NCBI GenBank assembly: GCA_947387485.1
Contig: CANDNT010000009.1
Span: 112,906 to 176,905 of the forward strand
Length of the DNA: 64,000 bases
From: Aquimarina rhabdastrellae
Lineage (GTDB): Bacteria > Bacteroidota > Bacteroidia > Flavobacteriales > Flavobacteriaceae
Direction: 5' to 3'
This document shows positions 23,448-33,297 of this stretch, piece after piece; position 1 is the stretch's first letter, and every line of letters starts with the position of its first letter. The position numbers and the translations under genes are program-made. The notes beneath the pieces are model-generated. The model searched no databases. It was not told the origin of the DNA and worked only from the letters and a program-made list of their open reading frames with translations.

Positions 23448-24563
23448 TTAAATAATAGTAGATTGTCCTACATGTATATTTTCAAAATTTATATTTGAGT
23501 CTTTAGGGTTTTCGATATAATCTGCAATAAAATCGCCTACTTTTTCAGTGGTTAATGGTGATTCTTCATTTAAATCTGGAGTGGTTAAATGAAGTTCTAA
23601 TGCTTTTTCTACAGCTAGTTTAATCATTGTTGCTTCTTGATGTAAATCAAAATGTTCCAGAAGCATAGCAGCAGATAAAATAGCAGCTATAGGATTTGCA
23701 ATACCTTTTCCTGTTGCTTGAGGAAAGGAACCATGTATAGGTTCAAACATACAGTATTTTTTACCTACAGATGCAGAGGCAAGTAATCCAATAGAACCAC
23801 CAATAACACTAGCTTCATCAGAAATGATATCACCAAACATGTTTTCAGTTAAAATCACGTCAAATTGCTTGGGATTAAGAATCATTTGCATAGCAGCATT
23901 ATCTACAAATAAATAGTCTAAGGCTACATCTGGATATTGTGAAGCCATATTACGAACTACTTTTCTCCACAAACGAGATGACTCTAATACGTTAGCTTTA
24001 TCAACTAGCGTTAATTTCTTTCTTCTGTTTTGTGCAGCTTTAAAAGCTAAATGAGCAATACGTTCTATTTCTTCTACACTGTATTGACATAAATCAGAAG
24101 CTATAGTTCCAGCTTCATTTAATTTCTTTTCGCCAAAATAGATACCTCCTGTTAGCTCTCTATATATTGAAATATCTGTACCCTCTATAATGTCATATTT
24201 TAAAGGTGATTTATCAAGTAAAGTTTCATAAGCTTTTACAGGACGAATATTTGCAAATAAGCCTAACTCTTTTCTTAATTTTAATAAACCTTGTTCTGGT
24301 CTAACAGGAGCATTAGGATTATTATCATATTTAGGATCACCTATAGCACCGAATAGAACTGCATCGGTATTTTTACATAAGGATAAAGTTTCTTCGGGAA
24401 GAGGATCATTACAATGATCAATTGCTGTAGCTCCTACTAATGCATTTTTGAATAAAAAAGTATGGTTAAAGCTATGCGCAATGGCTTCTAATGCTTTTAT
24501 GGCTTGAGCTGTCACTTCTGGACCTATACCATCACCTGCTAATACAGCTATATTTAATTTCAT
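23448..24563 (-). CDS. leuB: 3-isopropylmalate dehydrogenase
   Basis: A 371-residue NAD-dependent enzyme that oxidises and decarboxylates 3-isopropylmalate, the third step of leucine synthesis. The NAD-binding N-terminus LAGDGIGPEV, the substrate-binding RPEQGLLKLRKELGLFANIRPVK block (within about 90-112), LTENMFGDIISDEASVIGGSIG (metal Asp residues) and the GSFPQATGKGIANP loop are all present. Length is normal for the family. It is the last gene of the leuACDB operon, 58 bases after leuD, and is followed by a hairpin terminator. Confidence 0.96.
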   Translation of the reverse strand: MKLNIAVLAGDGIGPEVTAQAIKALEAIAHSFNHTFLFKNALVGATAIDHCNDPLPEETLSLCKNTDAVLFGAIGDPKYDNNPNAPVRPEQGLLKLRKELGLFANIRPVKAYETLLDKSPLKYDIIEGTDISIYRELTGGIYFGEKKLNEAGTIASDLCQYSVEEIERIAHLAFKAAQNRRKKLTLVDKANVLESSRLWRKVVRNMASQYPDVALDYLFVDNAAMQMILNPKQFDVILTENMFGDIISDEASVIGGSIGLLASASVGKKYCMFEPIHGSFPQATGKGIANPIAAILSAAMLLEHFDLHQEATMIKLAVEKALELHLTTPDLNEESPLTTEKVGDFIADYIENPKDSNINFENIHVGQSTII

Positions 24564-24621
24564 AAGTATACAATTTTAGAAACCATTGATATGGTTAATG
24601 TACTATTTAATTTTATTAAGT

Positions 24622-25212
24622 TTAATAAGAGCGTTCTTGCTCAAATTGTATTATCGCTTCTTTATTGCTTACTAAAAAGTCTATGTCATCATATCCATTT
24701 AATAAACACGTTTTTTTATAGGAGTTAATTTCAAATGTTGTTGAAATATCAGTTCCTATAATAGTTAATGTTTGTGTTTCTAGATTAACTGTAAATTCAG
24801 TGTTAGGATTTTGATCAATAGCTTCAAAAAGTTGTGATAAAAAAGTAGGTGATACTTGTATAGGTAACACTCCATTATTTAAAGCATTTCCTTTAAAAAT
24901 ATCAGCAAAGAAACTTGAGATCACAACTTTAAAACCATAATCATGAATAGCCCAAGCGGCATGTTCACGACTAGAACCGCAACCAAAATTATCTCCAGCA
25001 ATTAATACTTTTCCGCTATATTTTGAATCATTAAGAGAAAAATCTGTATTGATCGTTCCGTCTTTATGAAAACGCCAATCTTTAAACAAATTCTCTCCAA
25101 ATCCTTCTCTGCTTGTAGCTTTTAAAAAACGAGCAGGGATAATTTGATCGGTATCTATATTTTCGATAGCCAATGGAACTGCTGTTGAGGTTAATGTTGA
25201 AAATTTTTCCAT
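24622..25212 (-). CDS. leuD: 3-isopropylmalate dehydratase small subunit
   Basis: A 196-residue small subunit of isopropylmalate isomerase. It shows the swivel-domain blocks [35 protein letters not shown] (substrate-recognition loop) and [14 protein letters not shown]. With LeuC it isomerises 2- to 3-isopropylmalate. It begins 2 bases after the leuC stop, so the two subunits are translationally coupled. Confidence 0.96.
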   Translation of the reverse strand: MEKFSTLTSTAVPLAIENIDTDQIIPARFLKATSREGFGENLFKDWRFHKDGTINTDFSLNDSKYSGKVLIAGDNFGCGSSREHAAWAIHDYGFKVVISSFFADIFKGNALNNGVLPIQVSPTFLSQLFEAIDQNPNTEFTVNLETQTLTIIGTDISTTFEINSYKKTCLLNGYDDIDFLVSNKEAIIQFEQERSY

Positions 25213-25214
25213 GA

Positions 25215-26597
25215 CTAGTTTAATTGTTTTGTAATGTCAATAATTTTACCTTCTATAGCTGTAGCGGCTGCCACTAAAGGACTAGCTAAAATAGTTCTGG
25301 AACCTTGCCCTTGTCTACCTTCAAAATTTCTATTTGAAGTAGAAACACAATATTCACCTTCAGGAATTTTATCATCATTCATTGCTAAACAAGCTGAACA
25401 TCCCGGTTGACGAAGTTGAAAACCTGCTTCTTCAAAAATGTCTTGTAAACCTTCGTTGACAATTTGTTGTGCTACTTGTTGAGATCCAGGAACAAACCAA
25501 GCAGTTACATTAGAGGCCTTTTGTTTCCCTTTTATATAATCTGCAGCGACTCTAAAGTCTTCTATACGACTATTGGTACAGCTTCCTATAAAAACATAGT
25601 TAACTTCTTGATCAACTAGAGATTGTCCTTTTGAAAAATTCATGTATTGTAATGCTTTTTCAAAGCTTGGATCGTTTTCTATAGGAATTTGTTCTGTGAT
25701 TTTAATACCCATACCTGGATTTGTTCCATAGGTAAGCATAGGTTCTATATCTTCGGCATTAAAGTGGTATTCTTGATCAAATACGGCACCTTCGTCTGTA
25801 GCTAGCGTTTTCCAGTAAGCTACTTTTTTATCAAAATCATCTCCTTGAGGAGCAAACGTTTTTCCTTTTATATAGTCAAAAGTAGTTTGATCTGGTGCAA
25901 TCATACCGCCACGAGCTCCCATTTCGATACTCATATTGCATACAGTCATTCTTCCTTCCATAGACATTTCTTGAAATACATTACCTGCATACTCACAGAA
26001 ATATCCTGTACCAGAGTTAGTACCTAGTTTAGAAATAATATAAAGAATAACATCTTTTGGGAGTACACCCGGTTTTAATGTCCCGTTTACATTTACGCGT
26101 AGGCTTTTAGGTTTTTGTAATAATAAACATTGGCTAGCAAAAACTTGAGCTACTTGACTTGTACCAATTCCAAAAGCAATAGTACCAAACGCACCATGAG
26201 TAGAGGTATGGCTATCACCACATACCATAGTCATACCAGGTTGTGTAATTCCTAATTCTGGAGCAATGACATGAACAATACCATTGTATTCATGACCTAA
26301 ACCGTATAACGTAATATTATTTTTTTTACAATTAATGGTTAATTGTTCTAATTGCTGTTTAGATAATACATCTTTTACAGGCAGATGTTGATCCTGAGTT
26401 GGGGTATTGTGATCTGCTGTAGCAACAATCTGATCTGGTCTAAAAACTGGAATATCTCGTTTTTCAAGTTCGTTAAACGCTTGTGGACTTGTTACTTCGT
26501 GTATTAAATGTTTATCGATATATAAAATTTGAGGACCATCTTGTATTTCTTTAACAACATGAGCATCCCATACTTTATCAAATAATGTCTTCTTCAT
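25215..26597 (-). CDS. leuC: 3-isopropylmalate dehydratase large subunit
   Basis: A 460-residue aconitase-family large subunit carrying the [4Fe-4S] cluster. The three cluster cysteines are visible in [11 protein letters not shown] (first) and CSACLAMN (second and third, about residues 397 and 400). The [12 protein letters not shown] and NRNFEGRQG blocks are typical of LeuC. Works with LeuD on the second step of leucine synthesis. The gap from leuA is 28 bases. Confidence 0.96.
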   Translation of the reverse strand: MKKTLFDKVWDAHVVKEIQDGPQILYIDKHLIHEVTSPQAFNELEKRDIPVFRPDQIVATADHNTPTQDQHLPVKDVLSKQQLEQLTINCKKNNITLYGLGHEYNGIVHVIAPELGITQPGMTMVCGDSHTSTHGAFGTIAFGIGTSQVAQVFASQCLLLQKPKSLRVNVNGTLKPGVLPKDVILYIISKLGTNSGTGYFCEYAGNVFQEMSMEGRMTVCNMSIEMGARGGMIAPDQTTFDYIKGKTFAPQGDDFDKKVAYWKTLATDEGAVFDQEYHFNAEDIEPMLTYGTNPGMGIKITEQIPIENDPSFEKALQYMNFSKGQSLVDQEVNYVFIGSCTNSRIEDFRVAADYIKGKQKASNVTAWFVPGSQQVAQQIVNEGLQDIFEEAGFQLRQPGCSACLAMNDDKIPEGEYCVSTSNRNFEGRQGQGSRTILASPLVAAATAIEGKIIDITKQLN

Positions 26598-26625
26598 TAA
26601 ATTTAGCTTTAGCTATATAAAATCA

Positions 26626-27798
26626 TTAAGCAGAAACGGCTACTGCTATGTTTGTATTATTCATAATAACATGAATATCTTCGTCATAAACTTCTTTCTT
26701 CTTATCTGCAAAATTTAAAAATTCTTTATAGGCAATATCAAGTTGAAGTTTAGTTAATTCATAACCAACTTTTTTTGCGCGATAAGCAAGTGCAGCTCGA
26801 CCACTTCTAGCTGTAAGCACTATAGCAGATTCTGTTACACCTACTTCGGCAGGGTCAATTATTTCGTAAGTTTCACGATTTTTAATTACACCGTCTTGAT
26901 GAATTCCAGAACTATGAGCAAAGGCATTTGCACCTACGATAGCTTTGTTAGGTTGTACTATCATTCCCATTTTATCTGAAACCATTAAACTAGTTTCGTA
27001 TAATAATTTTGAATTGATATCAGTGTTTAACTGTAGGTAAGGATGTTGTTTCATAATCATGACAACTTCTTCTAGCGAAGTATTCCCTGCACGTTCACCT
27101 ATACCATTGATAGTACATTCAATTTGACGAGCTCCATTAAGAACACCAGCAATAGAATTTGCAGTAGCTAATCCTAAATCATTATGACAATGGCATGAAA
27201 TGGTTACCTTATCAATTCCAGTTACATTTTCTTTTAAATACTTAATCTTTTCTCCATATTCTTCTGGTAAACAATATCCAGTAGTATCAGGAATATTAAG
27301 TACAGTGACTCCTGCTTTGATCATGGCTTCGCATACTCGAGCTAAATACTCATTATTTGTACGTCCAGCATCTTCTGCATAGAATTCAACATCTTCTACA
27401 AATGATTTTGCATATTTTACTGCAGCTACACCACGTTCAATAATTTTTTCTGGTGTAGAATTAAATTTAAACTTGATATGAGATTCAGAAGTACCTATTC
27501 CAGTATGAATCCTAGGTCGTTTTGCATATTGCAAAGCTTCTGCAGCAACCTTAATATCATTCTCAACAGCTCGTGTAAGACCACATACTGTTGCGTTTTT
27601 TACTAGTTTTGCAATTTCTGATACCGAATTAAAATCACCTGGACTCGATACGGGAAATCCAGCTTCAATAACATCAACACCCAATAAATCGAGTTGTCTT
27701 GCTATGATTAATTTTTGTTGTGTGTTTAATTTACACCCTGGGACTTGTTCCCCATCTCTTAGGGTTGTGTCAAAAATTTGAACTTTGTTGGTACTCAT
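26626..27798 (-). CDS. leuA: 2-isopropylmalate synthase
   Basis: A 390-residue enzyme that condenses acetyl-CoA with 2-oxoisovalerate, committing carbon to leucine. The [12 protein letters not shown] metal/substrate block is at residues 10-21, with [14 protein letters not shown] and [14 protein letters not shown] later. At 390 residues it lacks most of the C-terminal LeuA regulatory domain of about 500-residue enzymes, a short form common in Bacteroidetes, so leucine feedback may be weak or absent (inference). First gene of leuACDB. A possible promoter, TTG then AACCTTTG about 17 bases later, lies near 27904-27935. No leader peptide or attenuator was found. Confidence 0.93.
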   Translation of the reverse strand: MSTNKVQIFDTTLRDGEQVPGCKLNTQQKLIIARQLDLLGVDVIEAGFPVSSPGDFNSVSEIAKLVKNATVCGLTRAVENDIKVAAEALQYAKRPRIHTGIGTSESHIKFKFNSTPEKIIERGVAAVKYAKSFVEDVEFYAEDAGRTNNEYLARVCEAMIKAGVTVLNIPDTTGYCLPEEYGEKIKYLKENVTGIDKVTISCHCHNDLGLATANSIAGVLNGARQIECTINGIGERAGNTSLEEVVMIMKQHPYLQLNTDINSKLLYETSLMVSDKMGMIVQPNKAIVGANAFAHSSGIHQDGVIKNRETYEIIDPAEVGVTESAIVLTARSGRAALAYRAKKVGYELTKLQLDIAYKEFLNFADKKKEVYDEDIHVIMNNTNIAVAVSA

Positions 27799-28000
27799 AG
27801 CTATCTCAATTAAATTGTAAATGCACGCTTTTCTCTAAAGTTTTTTTAAATAAACCTGTAATAGATTTTATTTTCTGTTGCTAATTTATATTTTGGGAAT
27901 CCTAAACAAAGGTTTTAAAAATGGTTTTTTACAATGGTTAAAACTTTATTTTTCAATGTAACTCTTTGTTTTCTAAATAATTAAAATGTTTTAACTTACA

Positions 28001-29545
28001 ATGACTAATGACCAAAAAGATCCTTTGTTTGTTTTAGTGAAATCTTTATCTAAATCTGAAAAAAGACAATTCAAACTCTATGTAGGTAGGCTTGGAGTAA
28101 ATTCTGATTCTAAATTTTTGGCATTGTTTAATCATATAGATAAATATGATGCTTTTGATGAACAACTTATTGTAAAAAAGGGTATTGTTAAGAAACAACA
28201 ACTATCTAATTTAAAAGCACATTTATATAAGCAGATACTAATAAGTTTACGTCTTAATCCAGTACATCAAAATATTAGATCACAAATACGTGAACAGTTA
28301 GATTTTGCTACTATATTATATCATAAAGGTTTATATAAACAAAGTTTAAAGATTCTTGATAAGGCCAAAACTATAGCCAAAGAACATGAGGAAAACAATA
28401 TAGCATATGAGATAGTAGAGTTTGAAAAACTTATAGAAACGCAATACATTACCAGAAGTATTAATTCTAGGGCAGATGAATTATCGATAGAAGCCAAAGA
28501 GTTGAGTATGAAGAATGTATTGACAAGTAGGTTGTCTAATTTGTCATTACAGTTGTATGGATTGATGCTTAAAACTGGATATGTTAAAAATGATGCTGAG
28601 CATCGTGAGATCACGACTTATTTTGAAAGTAAGTTACCTAAATACGAATGGGAAATGCTTGGTTTTAGAGAAAAGCTATGGTTGTATAAAGCACATCTTT
28701 GGTATAGTTTTACTACACAAGATTTTTTATCGTGTTATAAGTATTCAAAAAAATGGGTAGATCTTTTTGAAGAGTATCCCAAAATGATTAAAATTAATCC
28801 AGTATTCTATTTAAGAGGAAATCATTATTTGTTAGAATCTCTGTATTATATTAAAGATAGGGAACAGTTTAAAACGGTTTTGAATCGATTGGAAACAATA
28901 ACGAGTTCAAAGGATTTTCCTATGGATGACAATATTGCTTCGTTAGTATTTTTATATACCTATAATAATAAGCTAAATCTTCATTTTTTGGAAGGAAGTT
29001 TTGAAGAAGGACTCCCGTTAGTGAATACTATACTTGAAGGATTGTCTTTGTATAAAAATAGATTAGATGATCATCACAATATGGTTTTGTATTATAAAAT
29101 AGGATGTTTGTATTTTGGTACAGGAGATAATAGAATGTGTATCGAATATTTACAGAAAATCATCAATAACAAATCGTTAAAGATGCGAGAAGATTTGATG
29201 TGTTTTTCTAGAGTATTAAGTTTAGTAGCACATTATGAAGCAGGTTTGGATTATCATCTAGAAACTCAGCTTAAAGAAACGTATAAGTTTTTAATCAAAA
29301 TGGATGATTTACATGAAGTTCAAAAAGAAATGATTAAGTTTTTAAGAAAGTTGGGAGATATTTTTCCTCATCAAATTAAAGATGAATTTAAAACATTGTA
29401 TACTCGCTTAAAGCAGTATGAAAATCATCCATACGAAAAGAGAGCTTTTTTATATTTAGATATTTTATCTTGGTTAGAGAGTAAAATAGAATCAAAGCCT
29501 GTAGGCGAAATTATACGAGAGAAGGCCAAAGGATTAATGCGCTAA
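28001..29545 (+). CDS. Conserved flavobacterial protein with TPR-like helical repeats, unknown function
   Basis: A 514-residue, almost wholly alpha-helical protein without signal peptide or membrane helix. It opens with FVLVKSLSKSEKRQFKLYVG and a lysine-rich region, then repeats helical pairs (for example LDFATILYHKGLYKQSLKILDKAKTIA near 106-132) that look like degenerate TPR motifs over about 100-480. I know this kind of protein only as a conserved hypothetical of Flavobacteriia and see no catalytic motif. It is divergent from leuA across 202 bases and followed after 14 bases by a transporter gene. A cytosolic scaffold is the most that can be said. Confidence 0.8.
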   Translation: MTNDQKDPLFVLVKSLSKSEKRQFKLYVGRLGVNSDSKFLALFNHIDKYDAFDEQLIVKKGIVKKQQLSNLKAHLYKQILISLRLNPVHQNIRSQIREQLDFATILYHKGLYKQSLKILDKAKTIAKEHEENNIAYEIVEFEKLIETQYITRSINSRADELSIEAKELSMKNVLTSRLSNLSLQLYGLMLKTGYVKNDAEHREITTYFESKLPKYEWEMLGFREKLWLYKAHLWYSFTTQDFLSCYKYSKKWVDLFEEYPKMIKINPVFYLRGNHYLLESLYYIKDREQFKTVLNRLETITSSKDFPMDDNIASLVFLYTYNNKLNLHFLEGSFEEGLPLVNTILEGLSLYKNRLDDHHNMVLYYKIGCLYFGTGDNRMCIEYLQKIINNKSLKMREDLMCFSRVLSLVAHYEAGLDYHLETQLKETYKFLIKMDDLHEVQKEMIKFLRKLGDIFPHQIKDEFKTLYTRLKQYENHPYEKRAFLYLDILSWLESKIESKPVGEIIREKAKGLMR

Positions 29546-29559
29546 AGTCGAAATTAGAA

Positions 29560-30429
29560 TTGGAAAATAAATACGTTAGGAATATACTGGAGCTTAACTT
29601 GGCGATGCTTTTGATAAGTACTTCAGGAGTTTTAGGAAGATATATAGAAATGTCTGTTCCTGTAATTATAGGTTATAGAGCCTTTTTTGCTGGAATATTT
29701 TTGTTTATTTTTTGTAATTGGAAAAAGTTATCACTTAAAATAGAACAAAAAGACATACTGCCAATTGTACTAAGTGGATTATTAATGGGTGGGCATTGGG
29801 TTACTTTTTTTTATGCGTTGAAATTGTCTAATGTAGCAATAGGAATGTTATCTATTTTTACCTATCCTGTATTAACAGCTTTATTAGAACCATTGTTATT
29901 GAAAACTAAATTTGAGAAAGCTCATTTATTATTGAGTATATTAGTGTTAATTGGTATCTATTTTTTAGTTCCTGATTTAGATTTTGAAAATCAATATACT
30001 AAGGCAGTTCTACTAGGAGTACTCTCTGCATTATGTTATGCACTGCGTAATTTAATTATGAAAACCAAAGTTGGTAACTATAATGGATCAGTATTGATGT
30101 GGTATCAATTAGTAATAACAGCTGTTATATTAGCACCATTTATCTTTTTATTAGATGGATCAAAAATTACTACACAATGGTTACCTACAGTAGTTTTGGC
30201 TTTGATTACTACAGCTATAGGGCATACCTTGTTTTTATTTAGTTTTAAACGATTTTCGATAACTACAGCCAGTATTATAAGTAGTACTCAGCCTGTTTAT
30301 GGTATACTTTTGGGAGCTATTTTTCTTAAAGAAATCCCTAAAATGGATACATTAATAGGAGGAGTATTGATATTAAGTGCTGTTGTTATAGAAAGTATAC
30401 GAGTATTTAAGAGTACAAAAACAAATTAA
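29560..30429 (+). CDS. EamA/DMT-family transporter
   Basis: A 289-residue inner-membrane protein with ten predicted helices in two EamA repeats (about 8-140 and 145-280), as usual for drug/metabolite transporters. Blocks such as WVTFFYALKLSNVAIGMLSIFTYPVLTALLEPL and STQPVYGILLGAIFLKEIP are typical. Substrate unknown; relatives move amino acids, nucleotide precursors or other metabolites. It begins with a TTG at 29560, 14 bases after the previous gene, and ends 4 bases inside the convergent pseudouridine synthase gene. Confidence 0.88.
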   Translation: MENKYVRNILELNLAMLLISTSGVLGRYIEMSVPVIIGYRAFFAGIFLFIFCNWKKLSLKIEQKDILPIVLSGLLMGGHWVTFFYALKLSNVAIGMLSIFTYPVLTALLEPLLLKTKFEKAHLLLSILVLIGIYFLVPDLDFENQYTKAVLLGVLSALCYALRNLIMKTKVGNYNGSVLMWYQLVITAVILAPFIFLLDGSKITTQWLPTVVLALITTAIGHTLFLFSFKRFSITTASIISSTQPVYGILLGAIFLKEIPKMDTLIGGVLILSAVVIESIRVFKSTKTN

Positions 30430-31118
30430 TCATTGCATGCTTTCCATATAGCGTCGTTATTAGGTGTAGGAGCAATAAAAGTAATAGGTTCCTTTTTTAC
30501 AGGATGAATAAAATTAAGTTTTCGAGCATGTAAATGAATACTACCATCTTTATTACTTCGATCTGCACCGTATTTTAAATCGCCTTTAATAGTACAACCG
30601 ATACTAGATAGTTGTGATCTTATTTGATGATGTCTACCCGTATGCAAATCAATTTCTAAAAGGTGATAGCGTTGTAACTTTTTAAGAACACGATAGTCAA
30701 GGATAGCTTTTTTGCTATCTGTAACTTCTTTTGTGTGCGCATATGACTTATTTTGTTTTGGGTTTCGTTTAAGCCAATGAGTTAGACGGTCTTCCTTTTT
30801 AGGAGGTTGATTTTTTACAATAGCCCAGTATGTTTTTTGAGTTTCTTTGTTAGCAAATAATTTATTAAGACGAGTTAAGGCTTTACTAGTTTTTGCAAAA
30901 ACAATAATACCTGTAGTAGGGCGATCTAATCTATGAACAACCCCTAGAAAAACAGCTCCAGGTTTATTGTATTTTTCTGCAATATATTCTTTAGTAATTT
31001 CACTTAATGGTTTATCACCTGTTTTATCACCTTGTACAATATCACCAGCACGCTTATTAATAACGATAAGGTGATTGTCTTCATAAATTACTTGAAGATT
31101 GTCTTTGGTAGAATGCAT
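30426..31118 (-). CDS. RluA-family RNA pseudouridine synthase
   Basis: A 230-residue enzyme from the ATG at 31118. The catalytic Asp is in GVVHRLDRPTTGIIVFAKT. No S4 domain precedes the catalytic core, so it is a short RluA-type enzyme that isomerises uridine in rRNA or tRNA; the target position cannot be told. A longer reading from an ATG at 31160 would overlap panB by 32 bases and add 14 residues outside the domain, so I take the internal ATG, which leaves 10 bases after the panB stop. It is probably co-transcribed with panB. Confidence 0.9.
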   Translation of the reverse strand: MHSTKDNLQVIYEDNHLIVINKRAGDIVQGDKTGDKPLSEITKEYIAEKYNKPGAVFLGVVHRLDRPTTGIIVFAKTSKALTRLNKLFANKETQKTYWAIVKNQPPKKEDRLTHWLKRNPKQNKSYAHTKEVTDSKKAILDYRVLKKLQRYHLLEIDLHTGRHHQIRSQLSSIGCTIKGDLKYGADRSNKDGSIHLHARKLNFIHPVKKEPITFIAPTPNNDAIWKACND

Positions 31119-31128
31119 CAGCGTTAAA

Positions 31129-31953
31129 CTAATATTGTTCTTTTTCGTTAGGGAAATCAAGAGATTTTACATCATCAATAAACTGACTAAAAGCAGTAGT
31201 CATTCCATTAAACAAATCCATATAACGTCTTAAGAATCTAGGATTAAATTCGTGAGTCATGCCTAGCATATCATGAGTTACCAAGACTTGACCATCAACA
31301 CCATTACCAGCTCCGATACCTATTACAGGAATCGTTAAACTATCTGCAACTTCTTTGGCAAGTTTTGCAGGAACTTTTTCTAAAACAATAGCAAAACATC
31401 CTAATTTTTGAAGCAATAAAGCATCTTCTTTTAGCTTTTTAGCTTCAGCTTCTTCTTTGGCTCTTACGGTATAAGTACCAAATTTATAAATAGATTGAGG
31501 AGTGAGTCCCAGATGTCCCATTACAGGAATACCAGCATTTAAGATACGTTTAATAGAATCTTTAATTTCTTTTCCACCTTCCATTTTGACAGCATGACCA
31601 CCAGATTCTTTCATAATACGTATAGCAGAACGTAAAGCTTCTTTAGGATCACTTTGATAGCTTCCAAAAGGAATATCAACAACAACGAGACAACGTTTGA
31701 TAGCACGTATCACCGATTGTGCATGATAGATCATTTGATCCAATGTAATAGGTAATGTTGTTTCATGACCAGCCATTACATTAGAAGCAGAATCCCCAAC
31801 CAAAATGACGTCTATACCAGAACTATCAATGATTTTTGCCATAGTATAATCATAGGCAGTAAGCATAGCTATTTTTTCATTATTAGCTTTCATCTCAATT
31901 AGAGACTTTACAGTAATACGTTTATAATCCTTTTTTGCTACAGACATGTTCAA
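31129..31953 (-). CDS. panB: 3-methyl-2-oxobutanoate hydroxymethyltransferase
   Basis: A 274-residue enzyme that adds a hydroxymethyl group from methylene-tetrahydrofolate to 2-oxoisovalerate, giving ketopantoate for coenzyme A. The Mg-binding [16 protein letters not shown] block (about 51-66), [19 protein letters not shown] and [13 protein letters not shown] are complete. Its substrate is also the LeuA substrate, made by the valine pathway, so panB and the leu operon 4 kb away compete for one keto acid. A near-consensus -7 box (TACATTTA on the minus strand, 31968-31975) lies just upstream. Confidence 0.96.
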   Translation of the reverse strand: MNMSVAKKDYKRITVKSLIEMKANNEKIAMLTAYDYTMAKIIDSSGIDVILVGDSASNVMAGHETTLPITLDQMIYHAQSVIRAIKRCLVVVDIPFGSYQSDPKEALRSAIRIMKESGGHAVKMEGGKEIKDSIKRILNAGIPVMGHLGLTPQSIYKFGTYTVRAKEEAEAKKLKEDALLLQKLGCFAIVLEKVPAKLAKEVADSLTIPVIGIGAGNGVDGQVLVTHDMLGMTHEFNPRFLRRYMDLFNGMTTAFSQFIDDVKSLDFPNEKEQY

Positions 31954-32088
31954 TTCTATTTATGGTGTAAATGTACATATTTTAAGGGTTTCTTTTATCC
32001 AAAATAATATCATATTATTTGATAATAAGATTGACAAGTATAGAAACAATTAAAAAGTGTATTTTTAATGCTTAAAATCAGGCGATAA

Positions 32089-32568
32089 ATGAAAAAAGTA
32101 ATCTTCAGTTTAGTAATAGTATTTTGTGTTTTTCATGTAAATGCACAAAAAAAAGCAAATCAAGATCATGTATCTCAGTATAAAAAGGAAGCTAAAAAAG
32201 CTGTTTTGACCTTTTTTGAAGGGTTTCATAAAGGAGATACCGCTATTATAAAAAAGGTGATTGATGATAAGATGATATTAAGAACTATTGTAGAGAAAGA
32301 AGGAACAAGAAAAGTAGCAGAGACACCAATGCATAAGTTTCTAGAAGTAATTCACAATAGGCCTAATACACAGCGATGGAATGAACAGTTATTATTATTT
32401 AAGATAGAAGCAGAAAGGGATATAGCTCAAATATGGACACCTTATGAATTTTATTTTAATGATAAATTTAGTCATTGTGGAATAAATACCTTTCAGTTAT
32501 ATCAAGATGGAAAAGGGTGGAAGATACTTAGTATCACAGATACGAGACATAAAGAAGGTTGTAAGTAA
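32089..32568 (+). CDS. Secreted NTF2-like (lumazine-binding/SnoaL-type) protein
   Basis: A 159-residue protein with a signal peptide (cleavage after VNAQ, about 20). The mature part begins with a helix and FFEGFHKGDTAIIKKVIDDKMIL, then VEKEGTRKVAE and a curved sheet ending IWTPYEFYFNDKFSHCGINTFQLYQDGKGWKI, the usual shape of NTF2-like small-ligand-binding folds. Many homologues are called nuclear transport factor 2 family protein, but no activity is known here. Stands alone, with a possible TATTTTTA box at 32060. Confidence 0.75.
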   Translation: MKKVIFSLVIVFCVFHVNAQKKANQDHVSQYKKEAKKAVLTFFEGFHKGDTAIIKKVIDDKMILRTIVEKEGTRKVAETPMHKFLEVIHNRPNTQRWNEQLLLFKIEAERDIAQIWTPYEFYFNDKFSHCGINTFQLYQDGKGWKILSITDTRHKEGCK

Positions 32569-32601
32569 GTGGTTTTTATGAATTAGCTTATAGAAAAATG
32601 A

Positions 32602-33297
32602 TTAAGGTTTCATAATCAATAGGCTTATAAAAACAACTCCATTATTAATGGCATGTAATAAAATAGACCAGATTAAATGATCATTCTTGATTTTAATCAT
32701 ACCACACATATGTCCTGCAAAAATACGAGGTACTATAAGTAGAAATAAAACAGTATTAATTTGAAAAGTATCTACATAGTTTAGAATATGTATTAGTCCA
32801 AACAATACAGAAGTAATCTGTAATACAATGATTTGATTTCTATATAAGAATAAGCGTATTTTTTGAATAAGTCCGAACGGAATTAATTGAGAATATCCAT
32901 AACTTGAAGCTAAAATAGCAAAAAGCATTATAGAAAAGCGGTAATACCAATCTATAGAAGAGGGTAATAAAAATAAAAGAAGTACACCTGTAATCGAAGC
33001 TAAGAATAACGGAATTTCGTAGGATTTAGGTTTAATTAGGGTACGAAAAAGTCCTTCTTCTATTAATGGAGCAATAATCACTAAAGAGAAAAAAGCTTTT
33101 AGTTTGTTATTAGCAAATAATGCTATAATGTCATCTTGACTATATTGTTCAAAATCTAAGTCAGGAAATTTACTTTTAAAGAAAACTAAAAAGATACCAA
33201 ACAGGAAATAGAGTCCAAATAATTTAAAATATTGTGTAATTAAATTTTTGGACTTAAGAGCTAGTACGTTATAGTTAGTCTCATTATTCATTAGCAA
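32602..33297 (-). CDS. CPBP-family intramembrane metalloprotease
   Basis: A 231-residue protein with about seven membrane helices. The CPBP/Abi motifs are present: PLIEEGLFR (EExxxR, about 76-84), FGLIHILN (FxxxH, about 166-173) and LLHAINNG (HxxxN/B, about 215-222). These residues form the metal site of Rce1-like glutamic/metal proteases. In bacteria members act in peptide maturation, signalling or bacteriocin self-protection; the target here is unknown. Its start overlaps the end of the serine dehydratase gene by 7 bases, so it is translated from the same mRNA. Confidence 0.85.
   Translation of the reverse strand: MLMNNETNYNVLALKSKNLITQYFKLFGLYFLFGIFLVFFKSKFPDLDFEQYSQDDIIALFANNKLKAFFSLVIIAPLIEEGLFRTLIKPKSYEIPLFLASITGVLLLFLLPSSIDWYYRFSIMLFAILASSYGYSQLIPFGLIQKIRLFLYRNQIIVLQITSVLFGLIHILNYVDTFQINTVLFLLIVPRIFAGHMCGMIKIKNDHLIWSILLHAINNGVVFISLLIMKP

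Noticed and set aside
27799..28000. Leucine attenuator/leader peptide before leuA
   Set aside because: No short frame with a run of Leu codons and no paired terminator hairpins.
30426..31160. Long start (ATG at 31160) for the pseudouridine synthase
   Set aside because: It would overlap panB by 32 bases and add residues outside the domain; the ATG at 31118 fits better.
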